From: a virus
Direction: 5' to 3' (one strand)
Virus record (IMG/VR): IMGVR_UViG_3300038548_000125
Span: 1 to 48,716 of that record
Length of the DNA stretch: 48,716 nucleotides
The position numbers were made by a program, and so were the translations under genes. Below the pieces are notes generated by a model that was not told where the DNA came from, made no database searches, and saw only the letters and a list, made by a program, of their open reading frames with translations. The stretch's first letter is position 1. Every line of letters begins with the position of its first letter. Of the stretch, positions 37,196 to 45,058 are shown piece by piece.

Positions 37196-37384
37196 TTATA
37201 TCTTTCTGAATTCAATCATTCTCTCGACAATCTCAACACTATGTTTTTGATCGCCATTAATTTTCCTAGCGAACGCCTCTGCTTTGTCTTTTGAATCAAA
37301 GATACATAGCGTTTTGCTATCCAAATCTGTCTTTATTAGCCCAAGTTCTTTATCTATTATTACAAATACTGACTTGTCCATCAT
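37196..37384 (-). CDS. Hypothetical protein
   Basis: 62 residues; KSVFVIIDKELGLIKTDLDS then CIFDSKDKAEAFARKINGDQ, a small beta-beta-alpha look seen in several tiny phage proteins. SD GGGGAAG. Last gene before the terminator. Confidence 0.56.
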   Translation of the reverse strand: MMDKSVFVIIDKELGLIKTDLDSKTLCIFDSKDKAEAFARKINGDQKHSVEIVERMIEFRKI

Positions 37385-37416
37385 TCTTCCCCTTTATCGG
37401 TCATAGTGGGTGGTGG

Positions 37417-37542
37417 TTAGCATCCTATACAGATGCCGCCAAATAGTGACAAGAACCACGATACAAAGTTGATGGCCGCATACCCCACACAGCCAACAAT
37501 CAAAGCTCCCGCTAAAAAGTTTAACATTGCTAATTGTTCCAT
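37417..37542 (-). CDS. 41-residue membrane peptide
   Basis: Almost wholly hydrophobic (LNFLAGALIVGCVGYAAINF, then VSWFLSLFGGICIGC) with three cysteines. SD GGAGG seven bases before ATG 37542, which overlaps the upstream stop. Could be a small inner-membrane or superinfection-related protein; not recognised. Confidence 0.65.
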   Translation of the reverse strand: MEQLAMLNFLAGALIVGCVGYAAINFVSWFLSLFGGICIGC

Positions 37543-37742
37543 TATTTATCCTCCGGTTTAATTGTGCCACGCCGTACCGCCATCACCGAACCAAAGCCCT
37601 GCCGCCCGTCGCTGAATTCAACTGTTACGTTGTTATAGCCGCCATACATTGTGATCGTTACCTGGTCGTCAGAGTGGTTGTTGTCGAATTTGTCGCCCAC
37701 TTTGATTGATGGTTGGTTGCGTTTCATTTTATTGCTGAACAT
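37542..37742 (-). CDS. Hypothetical protein
   Basis: 66 residues, KRNQPSIKVGDKFDNNHSDD and YNNVTVEFSDGRQGFGSVMA: a small beta-barrel (SH3/KOW-like) pattern. SD AGGAG. Confidence 0.56.
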   Translation of the reverse strand: MFSNKMKRNQPSIKVGDKFDNNHSDDQVTITMYGGYNNVTVEFSDGRQGFGSVMAVRRGTIKPEDK

Positions 37743-37745
37743 AAT

Positions 37746-37934
37746 TTACTCCTGTAATCCGCCGAATTCGCCAAGTGGATCTAAAATAGCTAGATCCCTG
37801 GTGTCATTTAATAGTTCAATTTCACGCATTCTTGATTTGGCTTTAGGTCCAACCGGGCGCTCCTTTGCTACTATTTCTGACCGTCGCTTTCTTTCGGCTA
37901 TTATTTCTGCGTAATCCGCTGTGAGTATGCTCAT
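37746..37934 (-). CDS. Hypothetical protein
   Basis: 62 residues from ATG 37934 (MSILTADYAEIIAERKRRSE); SD AAAGGGG is spaced for this start. The longer in-frame start lies inside the upstream gene. Junction AAAGGGGTAACACCATG is identical to the one before the gene at 38488. Confidence 0.55.
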   Translation of the reverse strand: MSILTADYAEIIAERKRRSEIVAKERPVGPKAKSRMREIELLNDTRDLAILDPLGEFGGLQE

Positions 37935-37938
37935 GGTG

Positions 37939-38247
37939 TTACCCCTTTGATTCAAGTTTGGATATGTATTCATTCACTCTTTCCGCAACTTTTCTTTCTA
38001 TTTCCTTCTCTGTTGCGTCCATTATTCTGTAAACAAGCTGATCAACACATGGCTTGAAGATGTTGTATACTATTGGCGATGAATTATTATATATTTCCCA
38101 ATTACCACGGTACTCATCAAGCCATCCACTACTGAACTTTTCAAAATCCACAGTCGCACTTGTAAGGTTTATTTCCTTGTGATGCGTGTAATAATAAAAA
38201 GAAGCTCCTACCGCTTCCACTAAACTGATGTGGTATTGCTTACTCAT
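37939..38247 (-). CDS. Hypothetical protein
   Basis: 102 residues from ATG 38247 (MSKQYHISLVEAVGASFYYY), SD GAGGAG. Ends with a charged helix (ATEKEIERKVAERVNEYISK). Unknown. Confidence 0.55.
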   Translation of the reverse strand: MSKQYHISLVEAVGASFYYYTHHKEINLTSATVDFEKFSSGWLDEYRGNWEIYNNSSPIVYNIFKPCVDQLVYRIMDATEKEIERKVAERVNEYISKLESKG

Positions 38248-38248
38248 G

Positions 38249-38488
38249 TTATTGCTCCTCGCATTGTTGCATGGTGTAAGTGTGATGGTCATCGATAGAG
38301 ACCGCCATTAAATCAACGATTCCATTAGTTACCGTGGTCATTACGTAGTCGGGGTAAGTTGCAGTTGATTTGATAGCCCACTCACTAACTCCTCCGGTTG
38401 ACCGTACCGCCATTGTGTGCAGCATAACCAGTAGCGTGTAAGCCTCGGTTTTGTTGTCGCTGTCTGCTGTAATTGTTTCTATTGGCAT
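38249..38488 (-). CDS. Hypothetical protein
   Basis: 79 residues, ITADSDNKTEAYTLLVMLHT at the start and histidines near the end. SD AAAGGGG inside the previous gene's end. Unknown. Confidence 0.54.
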   Translation of the reverse strand: MPIETITADSDNKTEAYTLLVMLHTMAVRSTGGVSEWAIKSTATYPDYVMTTVTNGIVDLMAVSIDDHHTYTMQQCEEQ

Positions 38489-38492
38489 GGTG

Positions 38493-38699
38493 TTACCCCT
38501 TTATCATTAATAAAATTGCTTCGTCTGCTTCATCTCTAGCTCTGGACATAACTCGTTTAACTAAAGTTAGCTCAGACCCTATAAAAATATCCTCACCGAT
38601 GAAGTAACAGTGTTTAGTTCCCAATTCGGTTATGATTCCGTTTTTAATTTGTCTAACGCCGTCGTCTGCGTCGACCATGTCGCCTATGTCAAATATCAT
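38493..38699 (-). CDS. Hypothetical protein
   Basis: 68 residues; IFDIGDMVDADDGVRQIKNG suggests a small SH3-like barrel, then a helix (RDEADEAILLMIKG). ATGA overlap with the 34-residue membrane peptide. Confidence 0.56.
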   Translation of the reverse strand: MIFDIGDMVDADDGVRQIKNGIITELGTKHCYFIGEDIFIGSELTLVKRVMSRARDEADEAILLMIKG

Positions 38700-38800
38700 T
38701 GCGTCACCTCGATTATATTAATGAAAGAATAAGCCTCGACAATTACCAGCACAGCAAACAAGAACCAAAACCAGCGCTTTAAATGTTTTTTATATGGCAT
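38696..38800 (-). CDS. 34-residue membrane peptide
   Basis: MPYKKHLKRWFWFLFAVLVI then VEAYSFINIIEVTQ: a basic start followed by one membrane span. SD AGGAG. Coupled at both ends. Confidence 0.58.
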   Translation of the reverse strand: MPYKKHLKRWFWFLFAVLVIVEAYSFINIIEVTQ

Positions 38801-38870
38801 TGATAGCTACTCCTATAATGACAGCGCAAACTATGCACCACGGCGAGTTCCAGAATTTATCTAAGTTCAT
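38790..38870 (-). CDS. 26-residue hydrophobic peptide
   Basis: MNLDKFWNSPWCIVCAVIIG, ending VAINAI. SD GGAG seven bases before its ATG, which lies within the last codons of the gene at 38857. Overlaps the next peptide by 11 bases; the two may act together. Confidence 0.52.
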   Translation of the reverse strand: MNLDKFWNSPWCIVCAVIIGVAINAI

Positions 38871-39267
38871 TTGCTAGCTCCTTTAGTAACTGGTCGGCGT
38901 AATAAGTTCTCCATGCAAAAAATGATTTTACATTTCGCTCATTTTCAACCTGGTCCATATATGAATTTAATTCACTAAGGACGCGCGAACCTATCTTGAA
39001 TTCTGATTCATCAAGGCCGTAATTTTCCGATTGATATTCGCTTGCAAACCTAAGTTCGTCGTCAGTGTGGGTTATCGGGTCAATATCACTAACCACCACC
39101 TTGAATGATAAGGCAAACCATTCTGGCATTTTAGGCGCTAACGATGCGAAGTGCTCCCTCTTTGTCAGGCCGTAACCGTAACCATTAGAATTTGAATCCT
39201 CCACGCACCCATCGCCATTTGATATCGCTGATGGGTGAGCTGGCATACTTCCGTTTATATTTTTCAT
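38857..39267 (-). CDS. Hypothetical protein
   Basis: 136 residues. MPAHPSAISNGDG and YGYGLTKREHFASLAPKMPE form a pattern (GLTKRExFA) common in early phage proteins of unknown function. The C-terminal helix includes FFAWRTYYADQLLKELANEL. Confidence 0.62.
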   Translation of the reverse strand: MKNINGSMPAHPSAISNGDGCVEDSNSNGYGYGLTKREHFASLAPKMPEWFALSFKVVVSDIDPITHTDDELRFASEYQSENYGLDESEFKIGSRVLSELNSYMDQVENERNVKSFFAWRTYYADQLLKELANELR

Positions 39268-39422
39268 TTGTTCAATTCCTTCCGTAGTTCTCTATCAATT
39301 AATGAAGCGACTATTGCCGCTGGTGTTTTGTGGTCGCCTCGTTTATTTGCTATTTCTAATAGCTTATTAAGCTGGCGTTGCGTTGTTAGGAATATTGGAA
39401 TTTGGCTGGCTATCTTAAACAT
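39264..39422 (-). CDS. Small helical protein, possible ribbon-helix-helix regulator
   Basis: 52 residues: FKIASQIPIFLTTQRQLNKL then KTPAAIVASLIDRELRKEL, which would suit an Arc-like ribbon-helix-helix. Strong SD AAGGAGG. First gene of the early minus-strand operon and so well placed for control; inference. Confidence 0.5.
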   Translation of the reverse strand: MFKIASQIPIFLTTQRQLNKLLEIANKRGDHKTPAAIVASLIDRELRKELNK

Positions 39423-39577
39423 GGTGCCTCCTTGGTTTTGAATAACACTACTCGCACTTACCTATATAGTCAACACTTATCTATCACAAATAAATCACAA
39501 ATATGTGTTGCATTAAAATATCATAGGAGTAAAGTGGCTCTATCGAAACGAAACGTTAAAACAAAAAGGAAAATGAC
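39423..39577. promoter_or_regulatory. Divergent early control region
   Basis: Minus promoter TTGACT-N17-TAGTGT at 39473-39445. On the plus strand, ATCACAAATA occurs twice in tandem between CAACAC and GTGTTG, which form a palindrome's ends; this is a likely operator. A plus promoter is less clear (TAAAAT near 39511 as -10). GAAACGAAACG and AAATGACATG before the plus gene are shared with the leader at 34390-34440. Confidence 0.6.
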
Positions 39578-40378
39578 ATGTCACATTTTACAGTTCTAGT
39601 CTCAATAAAAGACGAAACAGAAAGCGCGTTAGAAAAAGCATTACAACCATTTCATGAATACGAATGCACAGGCATAAAGGACGAGTTTGTTAAATTTGTT
39701 GCTTGCGATGAAACCGAAAAAGAATTGCGCATTGAATTCGAATCATGTGACGACGGTGATTATGACGACTTTGAGGAATTCATTAAAGATTATTACGGCT
39801 ATGAAATGGTTGACGGGGTAATAGGCGGCTATACCAATCCAGATAGAAAGTGGGACTGGTGGGTGGTTGGCGGCCGGTGGTCAAATAGCTTAATTACAAA
39901 AAGCGGTAAGGTGTGTGATTCTGCCAAAAAGTCTGACATTGATTTTGATGCAATGATGAAGCGATCTGTAGACGCTAATTTGCCAGACTTTGATAAGGCA
40001 GTTGAAATAATCGGCGGCGAAACATTCAAATCATGGGATGAAGTTAGAAGTATCGATGGTAAGGATATGCAATGGAAGCGCGAGTTTTACAACGGGCAGT
40101 CAGCAGTAAAAAAGCTTAGAATTAAATTCGACAATCCGTTTTGCTCTTTGGATCAGTTCTTATCTAGCCGAGAGGATTACATTAAATCAATGGAGTTTTC
40201 AGGCATATCAATGTTCGCAGTGCTTCACGATGGTAACTGGATTGAAAAAGGTGATATGGGATGGTGGGGCTGTGTATCTGACGAGAAAAAACCATCAGAG
40301 TGGCGAGAGGTTTACATGAAAGCCATCGATCAAATCCCAGATGATCACACGCTAGTTGTGGTTGACTGTCACATTTAA
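39578..40378 (+). CDS. Conserved phage protein of unknown function
   Basis: 266 residues. MSHFTVLVSI at the start, then YTNPDRKWDWWVVGGRW (about 87-103), is a family seen in many phages and some bacteria (SHFTVLV...KWDWW..GGRW). The end holds GDMGWWGCVSDEKKPSEW. SD AAAGGA. First gene of the plus-strand recombination/lysis operon. A GCGCC-TTCG-GGCGC hairpin follows its stop. Confidence 0.65.
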   Translation: MSHFTVLVSIKDETESALEKALQPFHEYECTGIKDEFVKFVACDETEKELRIEFESCDDGDYDDFEEFIKDYYGYEMVDGVIGGYTNPDRKWDWWVVGGRWSNSLITKSGKVCDSAKKSDIDFDAMMKRSVDANLPDFDKAVEIIGGETFKSWDEVRSIDGKDMQWKREFYNGQSAVKKLRIKFDNPFCSLDQFLSSREDYIKSMEFSGISMFAVLHDGNWIEKGDMGWWGCVSDEKKPSEWREVYMKAIDQIPDDHTLVVVDCHI

Positions 40379-40410
40379 TAATTAAAGCGCCTTCGGGCGC
40401 AGAGGTAACT

Positions 40411-40596
40411 ATGTCATTACAAATTAGAATTACATTAGACGATGATCAAGAGCGCAAGTTTAAAGCCGTTGCTGGTGCGTCTGTAGGCAACAAGACGTAT
40501 ATAAAGCAAAAGCTGTTCAATGAGGCTTTGAGCGCTGCTTATAACAGGCTCCCGCAATCAGTTTTGGATAACTTAGCGAGTGATAAAAATGAGTAG
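40411..40596 (+). CDS. Hypothetical protein
   Basis: 61 residues; QIRITLDDDQERKFKAVAGA then YIKQKLFNEALSAAYNRLPQ resemble a ribbon-helix-helix-type DNA-binding protein. SD GAGGT. Tail overlaps the next gene by eight bases. Confidence 0.55.
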   Translation: MSLQIRITLDDDQERKFKAVAGASVGNKTYIKQKLFNEALSAAYNRLPQSVLDNLASDKNE

Positions 40597-40720
40597 CTAC
40601 ATTTGCCCGATGTGCGGTGCATCAATGACAGTTAGACCGGTTGCTGATGGCCAGGTTATTGATTGCGATAACGATAACCAAGAATGTAATTATCAAGTTG
40701 ATAAGGAAGATTTAACATGA
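40589..40720 (+). CDS. Small zinc-ribbon protein
   Basis: 43 residues with CPMCG near the start and paired Cys lacking in the usual C-terminal position (CDNDNQECNY). ATGA overlap with the exonuclease gene. Probable single zinc ribbon, nucleic-acid or protein binding. Confidence 0.62.
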   Translation: MSSYICPMCGASMTVRPVADGQVIDCDNDNQECNYQVDKEDLT

Positions 40721-41457
40721 AAATATTAGAACTAAGCCAAGGTAGCGATATTTGGCACGAGCACCGCTGGGCCTGTGTTACCGGTACAAGAATCGAATCA
40801 GCGGTTGGTGCTTCATATTCTAACGCTACCAAGTCATGGAAGTTAGGCGGTAAAACTTGGATCATGGATGGCGAAAAGCTGGTCATTGATGAATCAAAAA
40901 AAGCTGTAGCAATCGACCGCAAGAAGCAGCAAACGCTATTACTTGAACTGGTTTCTGAACGCCAAAGCTCTTTGGAGATAGATGATTATTGCTCTGCCGA
41001 TATGGAGCGAGGAAATGATTTAGAGCCGTTTTCGTTAGTTGCAGCAAGTGAGCGTCATAAAGTAAAGATAGAGCCTTGCGGTATGCTTCAAAGCGATAAT
41101 TTGCCTCGCTTTAAATTTAGCCCTGATGGTGTTTGCTTTAATAAAGATGGCGTAATAGTTGGCGGTTACGAAACTAAATCAAAGGCTGGCAAAAAGCACA
41201 TTGAATACATGATGGCTAATGAAGTACCAAGCGAGCATTTGTTGCAATGTCTTTGCCCAATGATTATGGATGACTGTGTTAAATGGTGGATATTTGGCCA
41301 TTTCGATGACCGTAATAATATTGAAAACTTATTTACGAAAGGTATTAAGCGCGAGAATTACGAAGATTTTATTAATGAGGCTCGGTCATTGTTAATTGAG
41401 TTTTTATCTCAGGTAGATTTTGCAGTTGAAAAGTTAGGAGGTGAATATCATGGCTAA
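40717..41457 (+). CDS. YqaJ-type phage exonuclease
   Basis: 246 residues. PD-(D/E)xK nuclease core: E97 in MERGNDLEP, D137 in FSPDGV, then E152-x-K154 in GYETKSKAG, followed by a Gln-containing helix (EHLLQCLC). This is the lambda Exo/YqaJ recombinase arrangement, a 5'-3' exonuclease for single-strand annealing recombination. Followed by a probable partner gene and SSB. Confidence 0.88.
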   Translation: MKILELSQGSDIWHEHRWACVTGTRIESAVGASYSNATKSWKLGGKTWIMDGEKLVIDESKKAVAIDRKKQQTLLLELVSERQSSLEIDDYCSADMERGNDLEPFSLVAASERHKVKIEPCGMLQSDNLPRFKFSPDGVCFNKDGVIVGGYETKSKAGKKHIEYMMANEVPSEHLLQCLCPMIMDDCVKWWIFGHFDDRNNIENLFTKGIKRENYEDFINEARSLLIEFLSQVDFAVEKLGGEYHG

Positions 41458-41971
41458 TGTTAAACAGGCAATGCAATCAAAATCTGATCAATTGAATTAT
41501 GTTGATATTGGCAATGGTAGCTTGATCGCGCTTATCGAGCGTGTTGACGTTACAAATTCAGATAAACAACCAGTGATAGTTCATTTTGCTGGATGCAATG
41601 GCAAGCCATACAAGCCCAACAAAGGCATGATCCGAGTGTTAGCCGGTGCCTGGGGTGAGGACTCAGACGATTGGATTGGTAAAACAATTAAAATAACCGG
41701 CGACCCAACGGTTAAATGGGGCGGTGAAGAAATTGGCGGTTTAGTTGTTGGCGCTTTATCCGATATCCCGACAGGCGGCTATACTGCCTATATTCAAAAG
41801 AATAAGCGGGTTAGAGTCAAACAAACTATACCTTTGTTTAAGCCTGAACCTGTTCAATTGACAGATAACGATAAATCTTGGATCGATGCTGGCAACGCTG
41901 ACATAACAAATCTTGATCAGTTAACAGATCCACAATATAAACAATTCATCATCAATAATTTAAAAGGGTAA
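41450..41971 (+). CDS. Recombination-cassette protein, possible ssDNA-binding partner
   Basis: 173 residues from ATG 41450 with SD GGAGGTG; an upstream in-frame GTG overlaps that SD. Beta-rich core ([40 protein letters not shown]) with an OB-like look. Between YqaJ exonuclease and SSB, where an annealing or accessory protein is expected; no Erf, Beta or RecT motif is visible. Identity unknown. Confidence 0.58.
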   Translation: MANVKQAMQSKSDQLNYVDIGNGSLIALIERVDVTNSDKQPVIVHFAGCNGKPYKPNKGMIRVLAGAWGEDSDDWIGKTIKITGDPTVKWGGEEIGGLVVGALSDIPTGGYTAYIQKNKRVRVKQTIPLFKPEPVQLTDNDKSWIDAGNADITNLDQLTDPQYKQFIINNLKG

Positions 41972-41975
41972 CATC

Positions 41976-42545
41976 ATGACTAGTAAAGGCGTAAACAAAG
42001 TAATTCTAATCGGCAACTTAGGTCAAGATCCAGAAATTCGATACTTGCCTAATGGTGGCGCAGTGGCTAATTTGACATTGGCAACGTCTGAATCGTGGAA
42101 AGATAAGTCGACGGGCGAACAGCGCGAGAAAACTGAGTGGCACCGAATAGCGATCTTTGGCAAGCTGGCTGAAATTGCCGGTGAATACCTTCGCAAAGGT
42201 TCGAGCGTTTATATTGAAGGCGCATTACAAACCCGCAAATGGAAAGATCAAAGCGGCCAAGACCGTTACACCACTGAAATTGTCGTACAGGGATTTAATG
42301 GTGTTATGCAAATGTTGGGCGGTGGCCAACAGCAAGTTAAGCCAAATGACGGCCAAGGAAAGCAACAGGCCGCACCACAACAACAGGGAGGCTATCAACA
42401 GCAAGCACCAAGACAGCAAGCGCCGCAGCAAAGCGCACCGCAACAGCAACCAGCTCAAGCGCCACACCTGGATGGCGAATGGGACGATGATATACCATTT
42501 GCCCCGCTGTGTTTGCAGTATCCAGCGTTAATGTACACGCTTTAA
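41976..42545 (+). CDS. ssb: Single-stranded DNA-binding protein
   Basis: 189 residues. OB fold at 1-112 ([60 protein letters not shown]), a Gln-rich linker (about 115-160), then the acidic tail DDDIPF. The tail does not end there: 14 residues [14 protein letters not shown] follow. Similar extensions occur in some prophage SSBs. It may alter binding of host partners that need a free C-terminal Phe. Confidence 0.93.
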   Translation: MTSKGVNKVILIGNLGQDPEIRYLPNGGAVANLTLATSESWKDKSTGEQREKTEWHRIAIFGKLAEIAGEYLRKGSSVYIEGALQTRKWKDQSGQDRYTTEIVVQGFNGVMQMLGGGQQQVKPNDGQGKQQAAPQQQGGYQQQAPRQQAPQQSAPQQQPAQAPHLDGEWDDDIPFAPLCLQYPALMYTL

Positions 42546-42640
42546 CCAACAACAGCCGCTCTAACGGGCGGCTGGTCTAATCAGTCAATCGAGTGAATTG
42601 GCGTAATATAAGATTTTAACAAATGGGAATGATGAAATGA
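42543..42640 (+). repeat. 98-bp intergenic regulatory cassette, copy 1
   Basis: Runs from the SSB stop to the next ATGA. About six mismatches to the copy at 43717. Contains an AGCCGC/GCGGCT hairpin, a promoter-like GTAATATAAGAT box and the ribosome site GGGAATGATGAA. Confidence 0.9.
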
Positions 42641-43719
42641 GCAATGAATTATTAGTAATCGAAAAGCTTGAACTTGTACCTTTCTTCACTAAGGGTGATC
42701 TGCTTGATGACACGCTTGATAAGATAGCTAAAGAAGCTCGAGCGCACGTTCCTGACGCCTCAACGGATAAGGGCCGCAAGGCTATCAAGGCTAACGTTAC
42801 AAAAGTAACTAAGTCAAAAACGTTCCTTGAGGGTCACGGCAAAGAGTTGGCCGCTGAATATAAAGCCATCCCAAAAGCTATCGACGCAAACCGAAAGAAA
42901 TCAAAGGACTTTTTAAACGCTCTTGTTGAAGAAATACGCGAGCCGTTAACCGCATGGGAAGTTATCGACAAAGCAGAAAAGCAGCAAGTGATCGACACTG
43001 AGGCTTTCTTGGCTGAGTATGAATTAAAGCATGAAGATGGTCATCGAGATAACGAGCTATTCGATTTAAAAGCTGCACAAGCCGAAGCCGATCGCCAAGC
43101 TGAAATCAAAGCAGCATCAGACAAAGCGGCCGCCGAAGCTAAAGCGCAAGCAGAGGCCGAAGCATCTGAACTAATCGCACAAGCCGAGCGTGAGAAGATA
43201 GCAGCTGAACAGCGCGAAATAGCAGCCAAGCAAGCCGTAATTGATGCTGAAGCTAAAGCGGCCCAAGATGCGATTGACGCTGCAGCCCGTGAAGCTAAAG
43301 CTAGGCAAGATGTTATCGACGCAAAGGAGCGCGCACGATACGAAGCTGAACAGGCAGAGCAACGAAGAATCTTAGCGGAACAACAAGCCAAGCAAGATGC
43401 CATTGACGCACAAGAACGCGAAATACTAGCGACTCAACAGACTGAAACAAACAGAATACTAGCAGCGCAACAAGCCAAGCGTGATGCTGATGCCGCCGCC
43501 GAAAATGCACGAAAATGCGAAATAAGAAAGCAGGAAGTTGCAGCCCATCAAGCAAAGGCTGACCAAGACGCGAGAGAAGCAAATAAGCGCCACGCCGGAG
43601 GCATCAACACCAAAGCTATGAATGACTTTATATCATGCGGCCTTGATGAAGCTAGCGCCCGTTTAGCGGTTAAAGCATTGGCGGCTGGTAAGATTCGCAA
43701 CGCTGGCATTAATTACTAA
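42637..43719 (+). CDS. Coiled-coil phage protein (DUF1351/TolA-like look)
   Basis: 360 residues. N-terminal about 120 residues (VIEKLELVPFFTKGDLLDDT, VTKSKTFLEGHGKELAAEYK) resemble phage DUF1351-type proteins that sit in recombination cassettes. A 170-residue Ala/Gln/Glu coiled coil follows, then a conserved C-terminal domain (NTKAMNDFISCGLDEASARL, LAAGKIRNAGINY). The long charged helix makes low-complexity matches to TolA unreliable. Confidence 0.62.
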   Translation: MSNELLVIEKLELVPFFTKGDLLDDTLDKIAKEARAHVPDASTDKGRKAIKANVTKVTKSKTFLEGHGKELAAEYKAIPKAIDANRKKSKDFLNALVEEIREPLTAWEVIDKAEKQQVIDTEAFLAEYELKHEDGHRDNELFDLKAAQAEADRQAEIKAASDKAAAEAKAQAEAEASELIAQAEREKIAAEQREIAAKQAVIDAEAKAAQDAIDAAAREAKARQDVIDAKERARYEAEQAEQRRILAEQQAKQDAIDAQEREILATQQTETNRILAAQQAKRDADAAAENARKCEIRKQEVAAHQAKADQDAREANKRHAGGINTKAMNDFISCGLDEASARLAVKALAAGKIRNAGINY

Positions 43720-43814
43720 CCAACAGCAGCCGCTCAAGCGGGCGGCTGGTCTAATCTGTCAATCGAGTGAATTGGCGTAATATATAATTTTAACAAATGG
43801 GAATGATGAAATGA
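43717..43814 (+). repeat. 98-bp intergenic regulatory cassette, copy 2
   Basis: Same length as copy 1, about 94% identical. The -10 region is improved to TATAAT here. Like copy 1, it exactly spans the stop-to-start interval, so it looks like a duplicated control unit. Confidence 0.9.
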
Positions 43815-44467
43815 ATGTTACAGAATATTTGAATAAAGTTGCATATATTGCAGACTCTGAAATCCAAGACGATGACGGTAAAATTTATTACAGTAAATTC
43901 GACAAAAGTTATATTACCCGCGTTGGAATGGAAGATAACATTAAGTATCTTGCAAAGCTGGAAATAACCGACGAATTAACTCACGGAGTAGGGTTTAGCC
44001 CTAAAGATAATAAATGGTATGGCTGGTCGCACCGCGCTATTTATGGTTTTGAAATTGGGTCGACCTGCAAGAAAGGCGATTGTCATTACAGCCCTGCTAA
44101 TAAAAAAGACTTCATGGAAAACTGCCTCGCGTTCTGGGGCGAGGATGAATGGCGCGAATCGTCTAAGGCTTGTTTCGGGGTGCATGCCGAAGAGTTTTAT
44201 GAATGTACCGCTGTTGACCCCTCGATAGAAGGTGCCGAAGTGTCAGACGCTCCCGAGATCCCTGACAAGTTGGTGAGCGACGAACCCAAAGAGGGCGTTT
44301 GGGTTCACTATCGTTACAATAACAAGGTGCCTAATGAAAAGCTGCGCGGCGAGTTGGGATCTCACTTCACGCCATTCCCTGACAGCTTCGGACTCGGAGA
44401 GTGGGCTGCTAAAACCCTAGGAGATGCCAAGCAAATGGCTATCGATTTTAACGAAGGCGTATCTTAA
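43811..44467 (+). CDS. Conserved hypothetical phage protein
   Basis: 218 residues. Block GVGFSPKDNKWYGWSHRAIY (about 60-79) followed by GFEIGSTCKKGDCHY recurs in phages of many hosts. FTPFPDSFGLGEWAAKTLGD near the end. No known activity. A GCGCC/GGGCGC hairpin follows the stop. Confidence 0.62.
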   Translation: MNVTEYLNKVAYIADSEIQDDDGKIYYSKFDKSYITRVGMEDNIKYLAKLEITDELTHGVGFSPKDNKWYGWSHRAIYGFEIGSTCKKGDCHYSPANKKDFMENCLAFWGEDEWRESSKACFGVHAEEFYECTAVDPSIEGAEVSDAPEIPDKLVSDEPKEGVWVHYRYNNKVPNEKLRGELGSHFTPFPDSFGLGEWAAKTLGDAKQMAIDFNEGVS

Positions 44468-44526
44468 CTAACACAACTAACGCGCCTACGGGCGCAATCA
44501 CTTAACCGATGTTAAACGAGGTAATA

Positions 44527-44652
44527 ATGAGCATTAAAGATTGGTTAGAGTTCATACTGTATGTGTTCCTGATATCCGGCACCATTATGGGCGTCGTCAG
44601 TGGGTTTATATTTATTATTGATAGAAAAATGAGGAATTATGATGATGAGTAA
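44527..44652 (+). CDS. Small single-span membrane protein, lysis-associated candidate
   Basis: 41 residues: SIKDWLEFILYVFLISGTIM, GVVSGFIFIIDRK, with a charged tail. SD GAGG before ATG 44527. Overlaps the lysozyme start by 11 bases, hence probably a lysis accessory, for example an antiholin or pinholin-like peptide. Inference from position. Confidence 0.6.
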   Translation: MSIKDWLEFILYVFLISGTIMGVVSGFIFIIDRKMRNYDDE

Positions 44653-45058
44653 ATTACTAGAGCAAATAAAGTTTCATGAAGGTTTACGGTTAAAGCCTTA
44701 TGTATGTCCAGCCGGTAAGTTAACTATCGGTTACGGCCGAAACATTGAAGATTGCGGCATAACGAAGTATGAGGCTGAACTTCTTTTAGCCCACGACATT
44801 ACAGCGGTTGAAAGTGAGCTGAAGGATAAGCTTGAGTTTTGGGCCACTCTCGATCCTGTTCGCCAAGCTGTGTTGATCAACATGGCTTTCAATATGGGCG
44901 TTAATGGCCTGATGAAATTCAAGAAAACTTTAGCACTGGTAGGTAATGGCCATTACTCCGATGCTTCAATTGAGATGATGGATAGTAAATGGGCCCGTCA
45001 AGTTTCTAAGCGCGCACTTGATTTGAGTGTGCAAATGGATTTGGGGATTTTCTCATGA
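44642..45058 (+). CDS. Phage lysozyme, P1/R21 type (GH24)
   Basis: 138 residues. Catalytic triad E-x8-C-x5-T: HEGLRLKPYVCPAGKLTIGYG gives E, Cys and Thr in the spacing known for the P1/R21 endolysins. AFNMGVNGLMKFKKTLALVG is the conserved middle and KWARQVSKRALDL the end. No signal-anchor segment, so release should need the holin. Three ATGs occur in a row; that at 44642 is best spaced from SD GAGGA. Confidence 0.9.
   Translation: MMSKLLEQIKFHEGLRLKPYVCPAGKLTIGYGRNIEDCGITKYEAELLLAHDITAVESELKDKLEFWATLDPVRQAVLINMAFNMGVNGLMKFKKTLALVGNGHYSDASIEMMDSKWARQVSKRALDLSVQMDLGIFS

Noticed and set aside
43041-43582. Minus-strand Ala/Cys/Ser-rich frames opposite the coiled-coil gene
   Set aside because: Antisense shadow of a low-complexity Ala/Gln/Glu coding region.
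42543-43814. The two 98-bp copies as ends of an insertion sequence or attachment sites
   Set aside because: Direct, not inverted; no transposase or integrase. The enclosed gene is a coiled-coil phage protein. They coincide exactly with stop-to-start intervals.
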